Shown: positions 24,129 to 33,966, numbered from the stretch's first letter. The stretch is DNA of 45,484 nucleotides from Parachlorella kessleri (GCA_001598975.1 BBXU01002676.1:1-45484), one strand, 5' to 3'. The notes: generated by a model not told the origin, from the letters alone. Translations and numbers: made by a program.

Positions 24129-24769
24129 ATAGTTCCTACAATTACTGGTGTTTGGCTCGAGCTTGAAGATGTTTGCTGTGCTTTTTCTAACTGCTTGTGC
24201 TTGCAGCCTGCTCGCCTACGGCGGTTTGGACTCACACTCCTGCCTATGGTTATGGAGCATAAATTTCGGGCTGTGCTGTCAACGTGTGTAGGTGTAGTCT
24301 TCTTCTTCTTGCGCAAGATCAACCTTGCGCCCTTGCGCGCAATATCGTCACTGTTATGTAACAAAGCCTTGAAACGTCCACCTGGCGCTTGTAAGCCTGT
24401 GCATGATGGCGCTTAGTTCGTTCTTCGACAGCCACCAGCGCCCGTCGGCCTCACCAGCCAGGCATGCGAGCACAACATGACGTTGAGTGGCAACAACTGC
24501 GAGATGCCGTGGTCTAGATAAAAGATAGAGCAGTCATGTTTGCACCCTAAACTAGTCTTGGCAGGTTGGTAAGAATTCTCAGTTTCCACTGCTCGTGGCT
24601 AGTCGTCTTCTCCTTATCCAAGGTTGCAAGGACGATCCCATCGGAATCCTTGGTCGACTGCTGCAGTGCAAAGTGTAGACTAACGGCTGGGCTGAACGTC
24701 GTAAGGCAGCCCAACCCCGTAACTAGAGGCCAGATGTCATGAATATTGCCAGATACACAGTCTGTTGGC
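24129..24769. other. Spacer between WLM copies
   Basis: No gene. It holds the 3' flank of copy 1 (to about 24285) and then the second promoter copy (from about 24308), with TGTAA at 24357-24361. Confidence 0.6.
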
Positions 24770-26043
24770 ATGCCCATTCACACACTCGATGAATATAGTA
24801 GTGAGCGAGGATACCACAAGCACGGTGGAGCAGGAGCGATCGGGAACATCGAAACCCTAGGGAAACCACGGGACGACAGGGCAAGCCAAGCGAGCATCAT
24901 GGCAGTTTCACAGCACTGCAGTAGCTGGTGCTTTTTTCGTGCTAACAAGATATAGGAGGCAAACTTGCTGCCTGGAAAGTCAGGAAGGGCTCACTGCCTC
25001 CTTGGTTGCCTGCAGGCCAAGCACATCCTGTTCCGGTTGGCAAAGCATGTGGAGCCGCTCATGCGGCGCCACAGGTTGGTTGTCCCCGTTCTTAGGGAGA
25101 TGGACCCCGAAGCTGCCCGACTAGATGTGAGTAGGCTCGGCATTTGCATCAGAACAGCTCACACACGGCCCCTGTGCTGTGGGTGCGCATTGAGCTGGCC
25201 TGCGCACTTGAGCAGTGACAGGCCACGGTGCAGAACAGCAGAATGGAGCCGCAAAGCCTTGAAGACTGTTCAGAAGCTCTTTGGCACTGCAGGGGACGAC
25301 CATGGGCTATAATGTGTTAGCGATATGCGACGGTGTTCCAGAGTGTGTGGAGATACGAGCGACGTTGCGGCGATACTGGAACCCGCTGCACTTCCTGCCG
25401 TATGAGGAGATTCTAGAAATCATGCTCCACGAGCTAGCCCACAACACCCATCCAGACCACACCCCAGCGTTCTACCGGTTATTACAACAATACCAGAGGG
25501 TATGGAGGGAAGCAGGGTGGAGCATATGATTGTTGCTGATGTTGTTGTTGCTGGTGTCCTTGCTGGTAGATGTTCTTGTTGTTGGCCTGCAGTGCTGCAG
25601 TGGCTGCTTGCAAGGACCAGTGCTGCCAGGCCCAAGCCCTTCTTATGTGGCATGGCAGGCACCTAGGTATGAGATGCTCTGTGCGTGGGTGGGTTTCGTT
25701 CCAAATAGCCCCAACCACTGGCACGCATATGGTTGTACAGGAAATGACCCAGCTGAAGAAGACAGGGCAGTTACACGGCAATAGTGGGTCTGCTGGCCAG
25801 GGGTGCAACGGCGGAGGTGGTTTTCAGACTCCTTGGAAGGGTCAGGGAAGAACCTTGGGCGGCGGGGCACGTGGTGACAGGCGCGATGGGCGGCAAGTGC
25901 CTTGGTGGGGGGTGGCAGTTGCGAGAGCGGCAGCAGTGTATATCCTGTCCCCCACGGGGAAGGCCAGTAAGCAGCAAATCAGGCGAGGCCGCGGTAAGAA
26001 GGTGCGCAGGGGTGGCAAGGGAGCAATGCAGGAGCGGTGGTAG
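24770..26043 (+). CDS. WLM-domain metalloprotease (Wss1/SPRTN-like), intact copy
   Basis: Exons 24770-24880, 25016-25126, 25293-25499 and 25741-26043 are all phase 0 and give 243 residues. The WLM pattern is clear: an AKHILFRLAKHVEPLMRRH helix (residues 38-56), CVEIRATLR, then FLPYEEILEIMLHELAHNTHPDH with zinc ligands His120, His124 and His130 and catalytic Glu121, then FYRLL and a glycine-rich GGGF...KGQGRTLGGG end of the domain. WLM proteases of the Wss1/SPRTN group cut proteins crosslinked to DNA or SUMO/ubiquitin-linked substrates. After the domain comes VPWWGVAVARAAAVYIL (about 196-212) and a basic RRGRGKK stretch, which looks like a degenerate tail anchor or a nuclear signal. No SUMO- or Cdc48-binding motif is evident. 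Intron 1 starts with GC (24881). The intron after exon 3 is supported by homology; reading through it would end the protein after nine more codons. Confidence 0.85.
24881..25015 (+). other. GC-AG intron 1 of WLM copy 2
   Basis: Donor AGG|GCAAGC in phase 0. The AAG|GT available in copy 1 further down is AAG|AT here, so only the GC donor serves both copies. Confidence 0.7.
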
Positions 26044-26585
26044 CTTTTTGATCAATGCGAGTGTGTCAGCGACACTCTTGTGCAAGGCATCTCCCTGCGG
26101 GCAAAGGGCCGGGCCCACATGACCGATCCTGTGTTATACTAACACCACAACTATTGACAGCAAAACTAGATGACATCCACGTCCTGTTCTGAATTGCCAG
26201 TGTTCGGTTTCGAGCTTGCGAGCGTGCAGGATGCTTTGCTTCTCCACCTGCTTGTGCATGCAGCTTGCTTGCCTACCTACACTGGTTGGACACACATTGC
26301 CTGCCTAGGTTGCGGGAGCGGCAAACTTAGGCCGTGTTGGTCAACAGCAATGGCTTTGTTCGTCATGTAACCCCTCACTTTACTGACCGTAGCCTTTTGT
26401 TGGCTGCTCGGTCTGGGCGCATGCGCCCTCTTACATAATCACAGTCAGTTTGTCCAGCTAGTGAGAAGGTGGCGGAAGCACCGCGTCCACCAGACGGCAA
26501 CCACCGGGTGGATACGCTCAGGCTTGCAGGTTTGACATTGTGGCATAGTCATACTCTGTTCGTTGGCGTGTAGAAGCACGGCAAC
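26044..26585. other. 3' flank of WLM copy 2 and promoter of the CYSTM gene
   Basis: No gene is seen. The duplication ends near 26352 and a TGTAA lies at 26366-26370, 325 bases past the WLM stop. Confidence 0.5.
26366..26370 (+). terminator. TGTAA polyadenylation signal candidate
   Basis: It lies 325 bases after the WLM stop codon, at the end of the duplicated block. Confidence 0.4.
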
Positions 26586-27463
26586 ATGACGACTGAGAAG
26601 GGCTACCCTGCAGGGTTCAACCCCATGTACCCTCCGCCTCAAGGCACGGGAGACAGTGTGAACTTGCTTACTCTTGCCGTCAGTGCGATCTGCTGGGCCG
26701 CTTGGGCGCATGCTGTGTCGTCTGCTTAGTGATGCTGGCCAGCCTGCAACGGCCAATAGAGCTCCCTGCACCTGCTTCTGAGTTTGACGCGATATATCCG
26801 TGTTGTGAGGGTGGTACCACCGCTTCACATGTGGTGTAGGGTTGTAGGTGACGAATGGGGTTGTCGGCTGGTTGCGTATGACCTTGTGCGTGCCCCCTGG
26901 CGTGAGGCTCCTCCTGCTGGCCTGCTTGCAGGGCAGCAACCGTATGGGCAGGGACCCCCGGGGTATCCTCCTGCACAGCAGGGCTACTACCCGCCACCAG
27001 CAGGCTACCCGCCCGGCGGGCCAGGCGGCTATCCCCCACAGCAGCATGGCTACCCACAGCAGGGCTATCAGGGACAGCCAGTCGTGGTACAGCAATCGGT
27101 GCCGGCCCACTCTGGAGCCTCTGGCTGCCTTGCCATGACGTGAGTCTGCAGCAGCTGTTGATAGCTCAAGGTCTGGGCCATACACCGTTGGTTGGGGCCT
27201 TTTTATTTGTGCTGGTCGCCCAAGGCAGAGATGCTGTGATATGTACGTCTGTGGCTCAGCAGCATGGAAAGGCTGCCCAGCCTAAGCTTTACGTGAAGCG
27301 CAGTGTCGCCTTGCCTGCCAAGGAGCCCCTTGATGCGACTCGATAAGAGTTAGGCCATTGCAACTGAAGGTCAAAGTTAGGACGGCTTAGCTGACAGAAG
27401 CTGGTGTGTGACTGCAGGGCTGCCCTCCTCTGCTGCTGCTGCCTGGGCGATGCAATCTTCTGA
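26586..27463 (+). CDS. CYSTM-type Gly/Tyr/Pro-rich peptide with Cys cluster
   Basis: Three exons: 26586-26643 (or to 26655), 26932-27139 and 27418-27463, giving 103 (or 107) residues. It starts MTTEKGYPAG, continues with repeated GYPP/GYPQQ units, and ends SGCLAMTAALLCCCCLGDAIF. A proline-rich N-terminal region followed by GCLAxLCCCC and a short hydrophobic end is the signature of CYSTM (cysteine-rich transmembrane module) proteins, small membrane-associated peptides linked to stress tolerance in plants and fungi. The last exon is only 46 bases and is fixed by phase (ATG AC|GTGAGT ... cag|G GCT) and by the Cys run. The first donor is ambiguous: GC at 26644 gives PPPQGQQPYG, while GT at 26656 adds four residues; both are phase 1. 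Confidence 0.8.
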
Positions 27464-28503
27464 GGACCAGCAGAACTGCGGGGACCCTGGTACTCAGGCT
27501 GTGAGGCATACTCGATGCTCCCGATGTCCAACCTGGGTTGTTGTTGACCACCTGGGATGTTGGTAACCCATTGGCTTGTTTACTACAGGGTATGTTATAA
27601 GTAGGATATGTGTCTCTTGGCAACCTTATCACAGTACCTCTTTGGTCACTCTCTTTAGCTACCAATGCTTGTGCGCCTTTGTAGTGGATCTGTTGTCCCA
27701 TGTCTACGGAGTGCTTATGGATTACCCAGAAATATGTCCCTCCTTCCACCAGGACTCCGATGCGCTTTTGTCCAGCTTGGTTCCTTGCTTGTCTCTGGTT
27801 TCTTGTTGCCTTCTGTGGAAGCAGCCAACCAGCCCTGCATCCTGTCCACAGACCATGTATGCCTGAGGGCGCTCGTGTGTGGGGGTGGTTGTTTCAAAGA
27901 GCATGCTATGTTCAGTGCCTCGCCACCTGGCTGGCGGAGGTGCGGGTGTGAGGCCCATTAGAAATAACCCACAGGGATACCACCTAAAAAGGTGATCAGT
28001 GAATGAGTGAGCTTGCACAGCAACACAGCTTGTGTTCCAACTGTTATCCAATAAAGCATCTAACAAGAAGTACCTAAGATTTTTAGCAACAACAGTCCGC
28101 AGAGTGAATGAAACAACCCCTCAGGGCCGTCCTGTCTCCCCAGCAAGCATCATGTAAATTGACTGTAAACAAACACAATAGCGACGATTCAGCACTCCGG
28201 CACATTCTGCCTTCAGCCCTGTCAGTCCAGCTCAACTCTCACTCCCTTATCGCACTACCTGCCACCCATGCTAACAACATCGACGACTTTCGTCTATCTT
28301 AGCATGGCCTCCCTAGGTCCACAGCTGGCCTTCCTCGTCCAGCCGCTTGGCTGGCAGGCCATGCCATGTCCAGGGCAGTGGAGGCCAGGTCTCTGCCCTA
28401 GGTCGGCTGGCAGGCCCCGCCCTCGCCATGACAGTTGAGGCCTCTCTGCCCTAGGTTGGCTGGCATGCTGCGCCCTCGCCAACACAGTTGAGGCATCCCT
28501 GCT
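27464..28503. other. Convergent spacer between CYSTM and zinc-finger genes
   Basis: No gene is recognised. It contains 3' flanks of both genes, one copy of a dispersed repeat (28189-28284) and the downstream members of the 53-bp tandem repeat (28347-28508). Confidence 0.5.
28189..28284 (+). repeat. Dispersed repeat, copy A
   Basis: It shares a stretch of about 80 bases with 34188-34290 in the same orientation, including AGCCCTGTCAGTCCAGC and ACCCATGCTAACAACA. Each copy lies downstream of a minus-strand gene (zinc-finger gene here, ankyrin gene there). It may be a short interspersed element or a duplicated 3' UTR piece. Confidence 0.75.
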
Positions 28504-28561
28504 TTAGGTTGGCTGGCAGGCCACGCGCTCTCCAAGACAGTTGAGGCATCTCTGCTGCAAG
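28347..28561 (-). repeat. 53-bp tandem repeat, four units, overlapping the end of the zinc-finger gene
   Basis: Units start at 28347, 28403, 28456 and 28509 (spacing 56, 53, 53), each with TTGGCTGGCA or TCGGCTGGCA. The unit starting at 28509 covers the last coding segment of the minus-strand zinc-finger gene (CLNC motif); its stop codon ends at 28504, in the junction to the next unit. The other three lie in the 3' flank. On the minus strand each of the two neighbouring units still spells a similar Cys motif and a stop in its own frame. Confidence 0.85.
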
Positions 28562-29190
28562 GTGGTGCCACAGGCTGGGCATGCACATTCTGTGCTCCCG
28601 GGGTCCACAGTAGGCCCTTTTCTCCAAACAAGCACCCTCAAGGGCACAGGTGTACGGCACCTTACTTTGCCCTTGCCTGCGGCAGGCATGGGAGGGGTGG
28701 CATTGCAACCGCACCCGTTGCTGACCATATGGCAGGCGCGTGGCTATGGGACCTCATTCATGGCAACCCCAGGCAACAAGTCGCTGTGGACAGGACGCTG
28801 ACGAGCTTCGGTAGATCCAACAGCTTCCAGGGCTTTGCCTGCTTGTACCCAGACTGCAGGTATCTGTATGATGCTGCCAAGGAACAGGAAGGTGCAGGGA
28901 CTTACCCTGGCATATGTCACAGGCTTGGAAGCCCAGCCCTTGGCATGAAGGACACCTTGCGGCCACCTTCAACTGCAGCACAAAGGTTGCAAAGCTCACG
29001 AGGCAACCCAACCTTGTCTGACATAGCCGCGCAGCACGTGCACGTTGGCATTGTTCTGCAGTACCTTCCTGTAACGGATGACTCGTCTGGCCACAGTCAA
29101 GCTCACAGCACTGACTGCGAGTGTGGCACCACCCATCACAACAAACGTCCCGGCGCTGGCAGCAACACCAGCTAAGATGGGGCTCCGCAT
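28504..29190 (-). CDS. DnaJ-type zinc-finger protein with N-terminal membrane segment
   Basis: Exons 29190-29023, 28972-28906 and 28676-28504 (minus strand) give 135 residues. Residues 4-33 are hydrophobic (LAGVAASAGTFVVMGGATLA region), then basic. The rest holds four Cys pairs: C63/C66 (CPSCQGLG), C74/C77 (CDICQGKG), C111/C114 (CPACGT) and C122/C125 (CLNCLGE). The CxxC-x7-CxxC spacing in both halves is that of the DnaJ/Hsp40 Cys-rich domain without a J domain, as in plant organelle proteins of the BSD2/LQY1/PSA2 type that act as thiol-disulfide or assembly chaperones. A thylakoid or other organelle-membrane location is inferred. The junction at 28906/28676 restores CQGKGKV and is the only one tried that keeps the Cys pattern. 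The first donor (TAT|GTCAGA) is less certain. The gene is divergent from PI synthase. Confidence 0.75.
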
Positions 29191-29603
29191 CCTATCCCTG
29201 ACTCTCGATGCTGAAGAATTACATATAAACTAGGGTGCAAGCCGGCGTCAGCTACATGTCACACAAATGTGCCTGTTCCCTGGCCCTTCATCTTGCAGTG
29301 GTACAGACGGTGAAAAGCACCAGGAAACCATCACCTGGCCCCGTATAGCAGGACTTCCGCAACAAAGTCCCCGCGCTCAGCGCGCCCACTTCAAGAGCTG
29401 CTCAATCCTCCATATAGGACCGCTGCGAAGCATCTAATGTCCGGCAATACTTGCTTATTTTAAGAGGTTCTTTTCTGCCGTTCGGAGCTGCCATGGTTGC
29501 TTGATCAAAAGCCAGCGGCACTCTTGTCTGCATCCACAGCGTCAGCGTGAGGCACCACAATACTTCATCTAGCAGTTATCGTTATTTGCCCTCGCTGCCT
29601 TTG
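29191..29603. promoter_or_regulatory. Shared divergent promoter region
   Basis: The 413 bases between the zinc-finger gene (minus) and PI synthase (plus) must hold both promoters. A TATA-like element (TTTATATG on the minus strand, about 29222-29229) lies close to the zinc-finger start codon. No other clear motif is seen. Confidence 0.45.
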
Positions 29604-31398
29604 ATGGCTGACTATGGCAGCTCCTCGCGGGCTGGTTTCTTCGGGCGGCATGGCAACGTGTACCTTTACGTCCCCAACTTGATAGGCGAGTCACACATGA
29701 TGCTCACTTCAGTCCCCGGTGGTCACGGGGTGAGCAGTACGGCAGGGAGCCAACTATGGGTCCAAGATGTGCAGGCTACGCCCGGATAGCCTTCGCTCTC
29801 TATGCATTTGCTGTTGCCCTTCGCAGCCCAACACAGTGTGTCCTGGCTTACTTCTTGAGGTAAGTGGCTGTGCTGTTACTCTTTCCATGCGCCATGCCAC
29901 GGCTGCAGGCGTAAATTCACTGGCGAACCTTGGCATAGGATAGTCACTGGCTCTAATGTGATATGTGTAGTTTTGTTTGCGACGAACTGGACGGTCGCTT
30001 TGCTCGCATGTTCAACCAAATGTCCACACTGGGCGCTGTGCTTGACATGGTTACTGACAGGTGAGGTACGGTGTTGCACAGCAAAGAACCTTGGCTTGTG
30101 GAGGACCCAGGCTCATCAAAGCGTTACAATGTTACCTGCGGTGCTTTTTGCGGTTAACAGACTCACCAAGCGTGCGCTACCAACTTGCCTAGAAATTGCC
30201 TGCTTGGATGAGTCTAGGTTGACTTGCAGACCCGGGGGTAGCAGCCAAGGCTCACCCTGCTGTATAGATGTTGCACAGGCCCTGACGCCCCTATGCGACC
30301 CCTGCTGCAGGGTCGGTACCACCTGCCTGCTTGCGATACTGTGCATCCTGTACCCTTCCTTTCATATCATCTTCCTAGTGCTACTGATGGTGGACATCTT
30401 CAGCCATTGGTTCCAGATGTACTCCACCCTTGCAGCAGGCAGCATCACCCACAAGGCAAGCTTGCCTAGTGACCTGGGCGGTTGTTGATAGCGGGCACTG
30501 AGAATGACCCTCTGCCAGTGTCTAGACTCCGATAAGTGCTACACTGGCCAGCATTATAGTGTAGTGATGGTTGCATTTGAATATAGGTCATGTGTGTGAC
30601 ACATGAGGCGATGCATACACCGTGAAGTGCTTGCTCTTTAAGTGCGTCCCCACTGGATGTCTCTACAGGATGTGCACAGCCGCAGCTTCATTGTGCGCTT
30701 CTACTACCAGCATCGGCTCTTCATGGGCTTCTGCTGCATCTGCTGTGAGGTGAGCAGCAGGGCACTTGTGCATGCTTTGAGACGGTGGAAGGAGCGAGTT
30801 ATGCTGGCGCATGCTGGAGTGCTGTCTTTCGAGCTTCTAGGGTGACATGAGGTCGAATGGACCTCTCAGTGGGCCTTGGCCCATACAAGCTGATGCTGGG
30901 TTGAACAGCATTGCAGATGGCGTCACTGGCTGTGTGCCTTGTGTGCAGGTGCTGTACCTGTGCTTATACCTGCTCCATTGGCAGCAGTACCGGACCTGGG
31001 TCCCTATACATCTTGCAGAGGTTGCACAGCAGGCAGCCAAAGGTGAGCTACTGGGAGTCTACGAAGGTATGGAAGCTTTCTGGTAATGTTTTGCAATTTG
31101 TGGGGAGAGAAAGGCTTCCTCCCACCTCGAAGGCTTCTGCAACAACAGTTGCATCATGCTGACTCCCTACTGCTTGCTTGAAATCGCACACTTGCCGGAG
31201 TGGCACGTTAACTGCCCATCCTTCGTTCTTGCAGGCTACCTGCCGTCCGGCGGCATCCCACTGGTGGGACTCCTGGCAGCCTTTTGCGTGCCAGGCACCC
31301 TCATCAAGCAGTTCATCAACCTAGTGCAGATGAAGACGGCCATGGCTGTGCTAGTAGCGCTCGACCGCAAGAGGGACCAGCAGGCCAAGTCCTCTTAA
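29604..31398 (+). CDS. PIS1: Phosphatidylinositol synthase (CDP-DAG-inositol 3-phosphatidyltransferase)
   Basis: Exons 29604-29685, 29775-29859, 29971-30060, 30311-30455, 30669-30749, 30949-31042 and 31235-31398 give 246 residues, close to plant PIS length. The enzyme joins CDP-diacylglycerol and myo-inositol to form phosphatidylinositol in the ER membrane. The CDP-alcohol phosphotransferase motif is complete: D60-xx-D63-G64-xx-A67-R68-x8-G77-xxx-D81-xxx-D85, followed by RVGTTCLL. VYLYVPNLIG near the start, DIFSHWFQMYSTLAAG, the FYYQHRLFMGFCC region and NLVQMKTA are recognisable plant PIS blocks. An upstream in-frame ATG at 29547 would add 19 residues; 29604 fits the family better. Two introns begin with GC (29686 and 30456), both required by frame and family alignment. 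Confidence 0.95.
29686..29774 (+). other. GC-AG intron 1 of PI synthase
   Basis: Donor ATAG|GCGAGT in phase 1 joins NLI-G-YARIAF, matching plant PIS. The nearby GTGAGC donor (29730) is in phase 0 and would lead to a stop in exon 2. Confidence 0.85.
30456..30668 (+). other. GC-AG intron 4 of PI synthase
   Basis: Donor CACAAG|GCAAGC in phase 0 joins ITHK-DVHS, matching the HKDV of plant PIS. No GT donor nearby preserves this. Confidence 0.85.
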
Positions 31399-31494
31399 TA
31401 GGGGATCGTGCCATGTTTGCTGGCAGCGCGCAGGGGGGTCTGGTTGGCGGGGTGCATCGGGAGGCGCTGGATTTGCTGAGCACATGACCAGTCC

Positions 31495-31634
31495 ACTGGG
31501 AATTTATAGGCAGATGCATGCTTGAGAGCACCCTGCGGCTTACAGCCGCTCGTTGCAAGAGGTTTACTGGATATTCATAGGCAGCTGCATGCTTGAGAGC
31601 ACCCGCGGCTTGAAGCCGCTCTTTGCAAGGGGTT
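31495..31634 (+). repeat. Tandem 70-bp repeat with hairpin, 3' of PI synthase
   Basis: Two units (31495-31565 and 31566-31634) share TATAGGCAG/CATAGGCAG, TGCATGCTTGAGAGCACCC and TTGCAAG. Each has a perfect stem GCGGCT...AGCCGC with a three-base loop (TAC in one, TGA in the other). The region begins 97 bases past the PI synthase stop and is likely transcribed as 3' UTR. Confidence 0.8.
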
Positions 31635-32135
31635 GAGCGCGTCTTTGGGAGTTAGCCTAGCCAGCATACCACGGCCGTGCTTCCTGGTGCTCATGCTTAT
31701 TCTGACGTTATTGCTATAGGTTCCTATCACACTCTGGAGTAGGTCTTGGAGTCTTCAATGTTGGTAGACTAGTATGGGGCTGGCAGGACGGCGTTGCTCA
31801 CCAATAGATCTGCTTGTTACTACCGACAGAGCCCTTGGTTGATTGAAAGGGCACTGGCCCACGGATGCATTGGCTGCTGTTCCGCTGTCGTGGGCAGGCA
31901 ACAAGACTGTTTTCGTGGGTCGAGGTATAGACAAAAGCAATCATATTTATTTGTAGGGCAGGTGTCAGTCAGGTTTGTCCCGCAAGTTTTCTAACAACAC
32001 ATACAAGGGTTCAAGGGAACAAATGAAGCCATTGCTTGCTTTATTGTTGGGGACGTGCACTTATGGCGTACAGCCGGGAGCTGGCTGGAGGGCGGCTTTC
32101 TGTTGCTTGCACCGCTGTCCTGGAGGCCGAAAGCG

Positions 32136-32152
32136 CCCCCCCCCCCCCCCCC
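32136..32152 (+). repeat. Poly-C run (17)
   Basis: Seventeen uninterrupted C about 120 bases upstream of the ISCU start codon. Confidence 0.95.
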
Positions 32153-32270
32153 GGCCCCCTTAGTAAGGCATGACATATATCACGATGTTAAAGGGCCACA
32201 TCGAAGCTGAAGTGGACTTTGAGATTTTCATTGTTTCGCAGCTTGACTTGTTAGACTAACACGAGCGACC

Positions 32271-33292
32271 ATGCTGACCCTTTTCGCGAAGAACCTCCTT
32301 GCTCAGGCGGGCCCTCAAGCAGCACAAAACGCGCTCAAGGCCAGTGCTGTCCTTGGTTTGCGGTGCTATCACAAGAACGTAAGTGGCACGGCTTTAGCTT
32401 CCAAGGGGTGGTAGGATCGCCCGCGGACTACGAAGGGGCTCTTGGCATGCAGCTTTTGTGCCCTTATGGCCTACTGATGAGCCTGGGTTTGCCCTGCCCC
32501 CTGCAGGTGGTGGACCACTATGAGCGCCCCAGAAACGTGGGGGCCTTTGACAAGAACGACCCCAACGTTGGTACTGGCCTTGTGGGTGCCCCTGCCTGTG
32601 GTGATGTTATGAAGCTGCAGATCAAGGTGAGGCCGGGGTTTGCACTGCAAGTTGAGGGCTGCCAAGGCTGTCATGTGGTTGCTGGTTTGGAGGATTGTCA
32701 CGTGTTCCATGGGTGTATCACAACACAGCTTTTTGCAGTGGCCAAGCTGACACTAGCTGTTGGTGCTGCAGGTCGATGAGAACGGCAACATAGTGGACTC
32801 CTGCTTTAAGACTTTTGGGTGCGGGTCAGCCATTGCCAGCAGCAGCGTTGCCACTGAATGGTGAGCGTGACGAGGCGAGGTCATGGCAGTGTGTTGAAAA
32901 TCCGTTCCAAGGACGAGAGATATAGGCGAAACGGCGGTGTGGTGTTGGGCACATTTGGTTGCCAGGACTGCAAGGATGGACTGGCCTTTTAACATGCTTG
33001 TCACTCTCATGTCCTAACATTGCTCACCGTTTTTCCTTATTTCGTACTCCTCATACTCTTATGTCTGTGCTGCAGGGTCAAGGGCAAGTCGATGAATGAG
33101 GTGATGACTATTAAGAACTCCGATATTGCCAAGCACCTGTCGTTGCCGCCCGTGAAGCTGCACTGCTCGATGCTGGCGGAGGATGCAATCAAGGCAGCGG
33201 TCAAGGACTTGCAGCAGAAGCGCAGCAAGTCTGGCGGCGTGGGGGCGGACAGCAGCACCAGCACGCAGCAGGTGCAGGCAGCAACAGCTTAA
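32271..33292 (+). CDS. ISU1: Mitochondrial Fe-S cluster assembly scaffold ISCU
   Basis: Exons 32271-32378, 32507-32626, 32772-32860 and 33076-33292 give 177 residues. ISCU receives sulfur from the Nfs1 desulfurase and iron, builds a 2Fe-2S cluster, and passes it on with the Hsp70/Hsp20 chaperones. The first exon is a typical mitochondrial presequence (basic and amphipathic, MLTLFAKNLLAQ, then LRCYHKN). The mature part starts VVDHYERPRNVG. Key residues are present: Cys67 and Asp69 (PACGD), Cys93 (FGCGSA), and Cys136 after the Hsp70-binding LPPVK (129-133). A Ser/Thr/Gln-rich C-terminal extension of about 25 residues goes beyond the usual end (KDLQQKR). All junctions are GT-AG and frame-consistent. 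Confidence 0.95.
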
Positions 33293-33966
33293 TTGTTGGG
33301 CAGAGACGCCATTGGGCAGCACAGCTGTGATGCTTGCAGCCAACCAGGGCTGCCTGAAGCGACTGGTGTTGGGTGAGCCAGCAGGCGTGAGGCCATTGCG
33401 CCGGACAGGTGTTGTGCAGCCTCGCGCGTACTAAATGTGAGGGACAGCAGCAGCAGATGGTGGGGTATGGTCCTCGGCTGCCTGTTGTGAAAAGGAATCA
33501 GTGTGACCATGAACCTCCCTTTTTGTTGCCTATGGATGGGGCGTCACCCTTGGCAACATCATCATATGCCTCTGAGGGTGCTGGGAACCTCAGGTCGAGC
33601 TATGCCTGCTTTTGGCTGGGGAGGGGTATCAGGCTCATTGCTGTGGAAGGCCAACCTTCCCTAGCGGTGTTCTGGGAATGACATGGCAGTGCGGTGCCAA
33701 TGTTACTAAGAGCCACAGCAATCTGGTGGTTGTTTACTGCTTGCTGGTCTTGCTGGGCGGCTGCCGCTGCCCTTGTTCTGATAGAAATTGTGTATGCTAC
33801 TTTTTACTCCTTTGGATTTGCGTGGTCAACTCCAGTTCCCTTTGCACTCGCCAAGCGCACCTCGGTACTTCACATGCCTCTTGTGCGCCACTGTGGTCAG
33901 GTAGTCGTGCGGGCTGGTTGCCCTGCATGTGTTTGGTAGTTACATTGACTCGATGATGACGTGATG

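Larger units (their letters stand above)
21840..24285 (+). repeat. Tandem duplication unit, copy 1 (with WLM pseudogene)
   Basis: Promoter, four exons, introns and 3' flank are all matched in the unit that follows. This copy is longer because of a solo LTR (22535-23097) in its first intron. Boundaries are judged by eye and are approximate: the left edge is near the aaccttgcgc...ttgcgcgcaa motif and the right edge lies near tgctgtcaacg. Confidence 0.75.
24308..26352 (+). repeat. Tandem duplication unit, copy 2 (with intact WLM gene)
   Basis: Head-to-tail with copy 1, similar in promoter, exons and 3' flank (for example cttgtgcatgcag near 26247 against cttgtgcttgcag near 24194). It lacks the solo LTR, so the LTR arrived after the duplication. 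Boundaries are approximate. Confidence 0.75.
31399..32270. other. Spacer between PI synthase and ISCU
   Basis: No gene. It contains a tandem pair of hairpin-bearing repeats (31495-31634) and a C17 run (32136-32152), and serves as 3' flank of PI synthase and promoter of ISCU. Confidence 0.5.

Noticed and set aside
25500..25529. WLM copy 2 ending nine codons into intron 3
   Set aside because: Both copies keep a downstream exon with the glycine-rich end of the WLM domain, joined in phase 0 by normal splice sites.
28754..28860. Extra exon in the zinc-finger gene from an open frame on the minus strand
   Set aside because: It would break the CQGKGKV pattern; joining 28906 directly to 28676 restores all four Cys pairs in frame.
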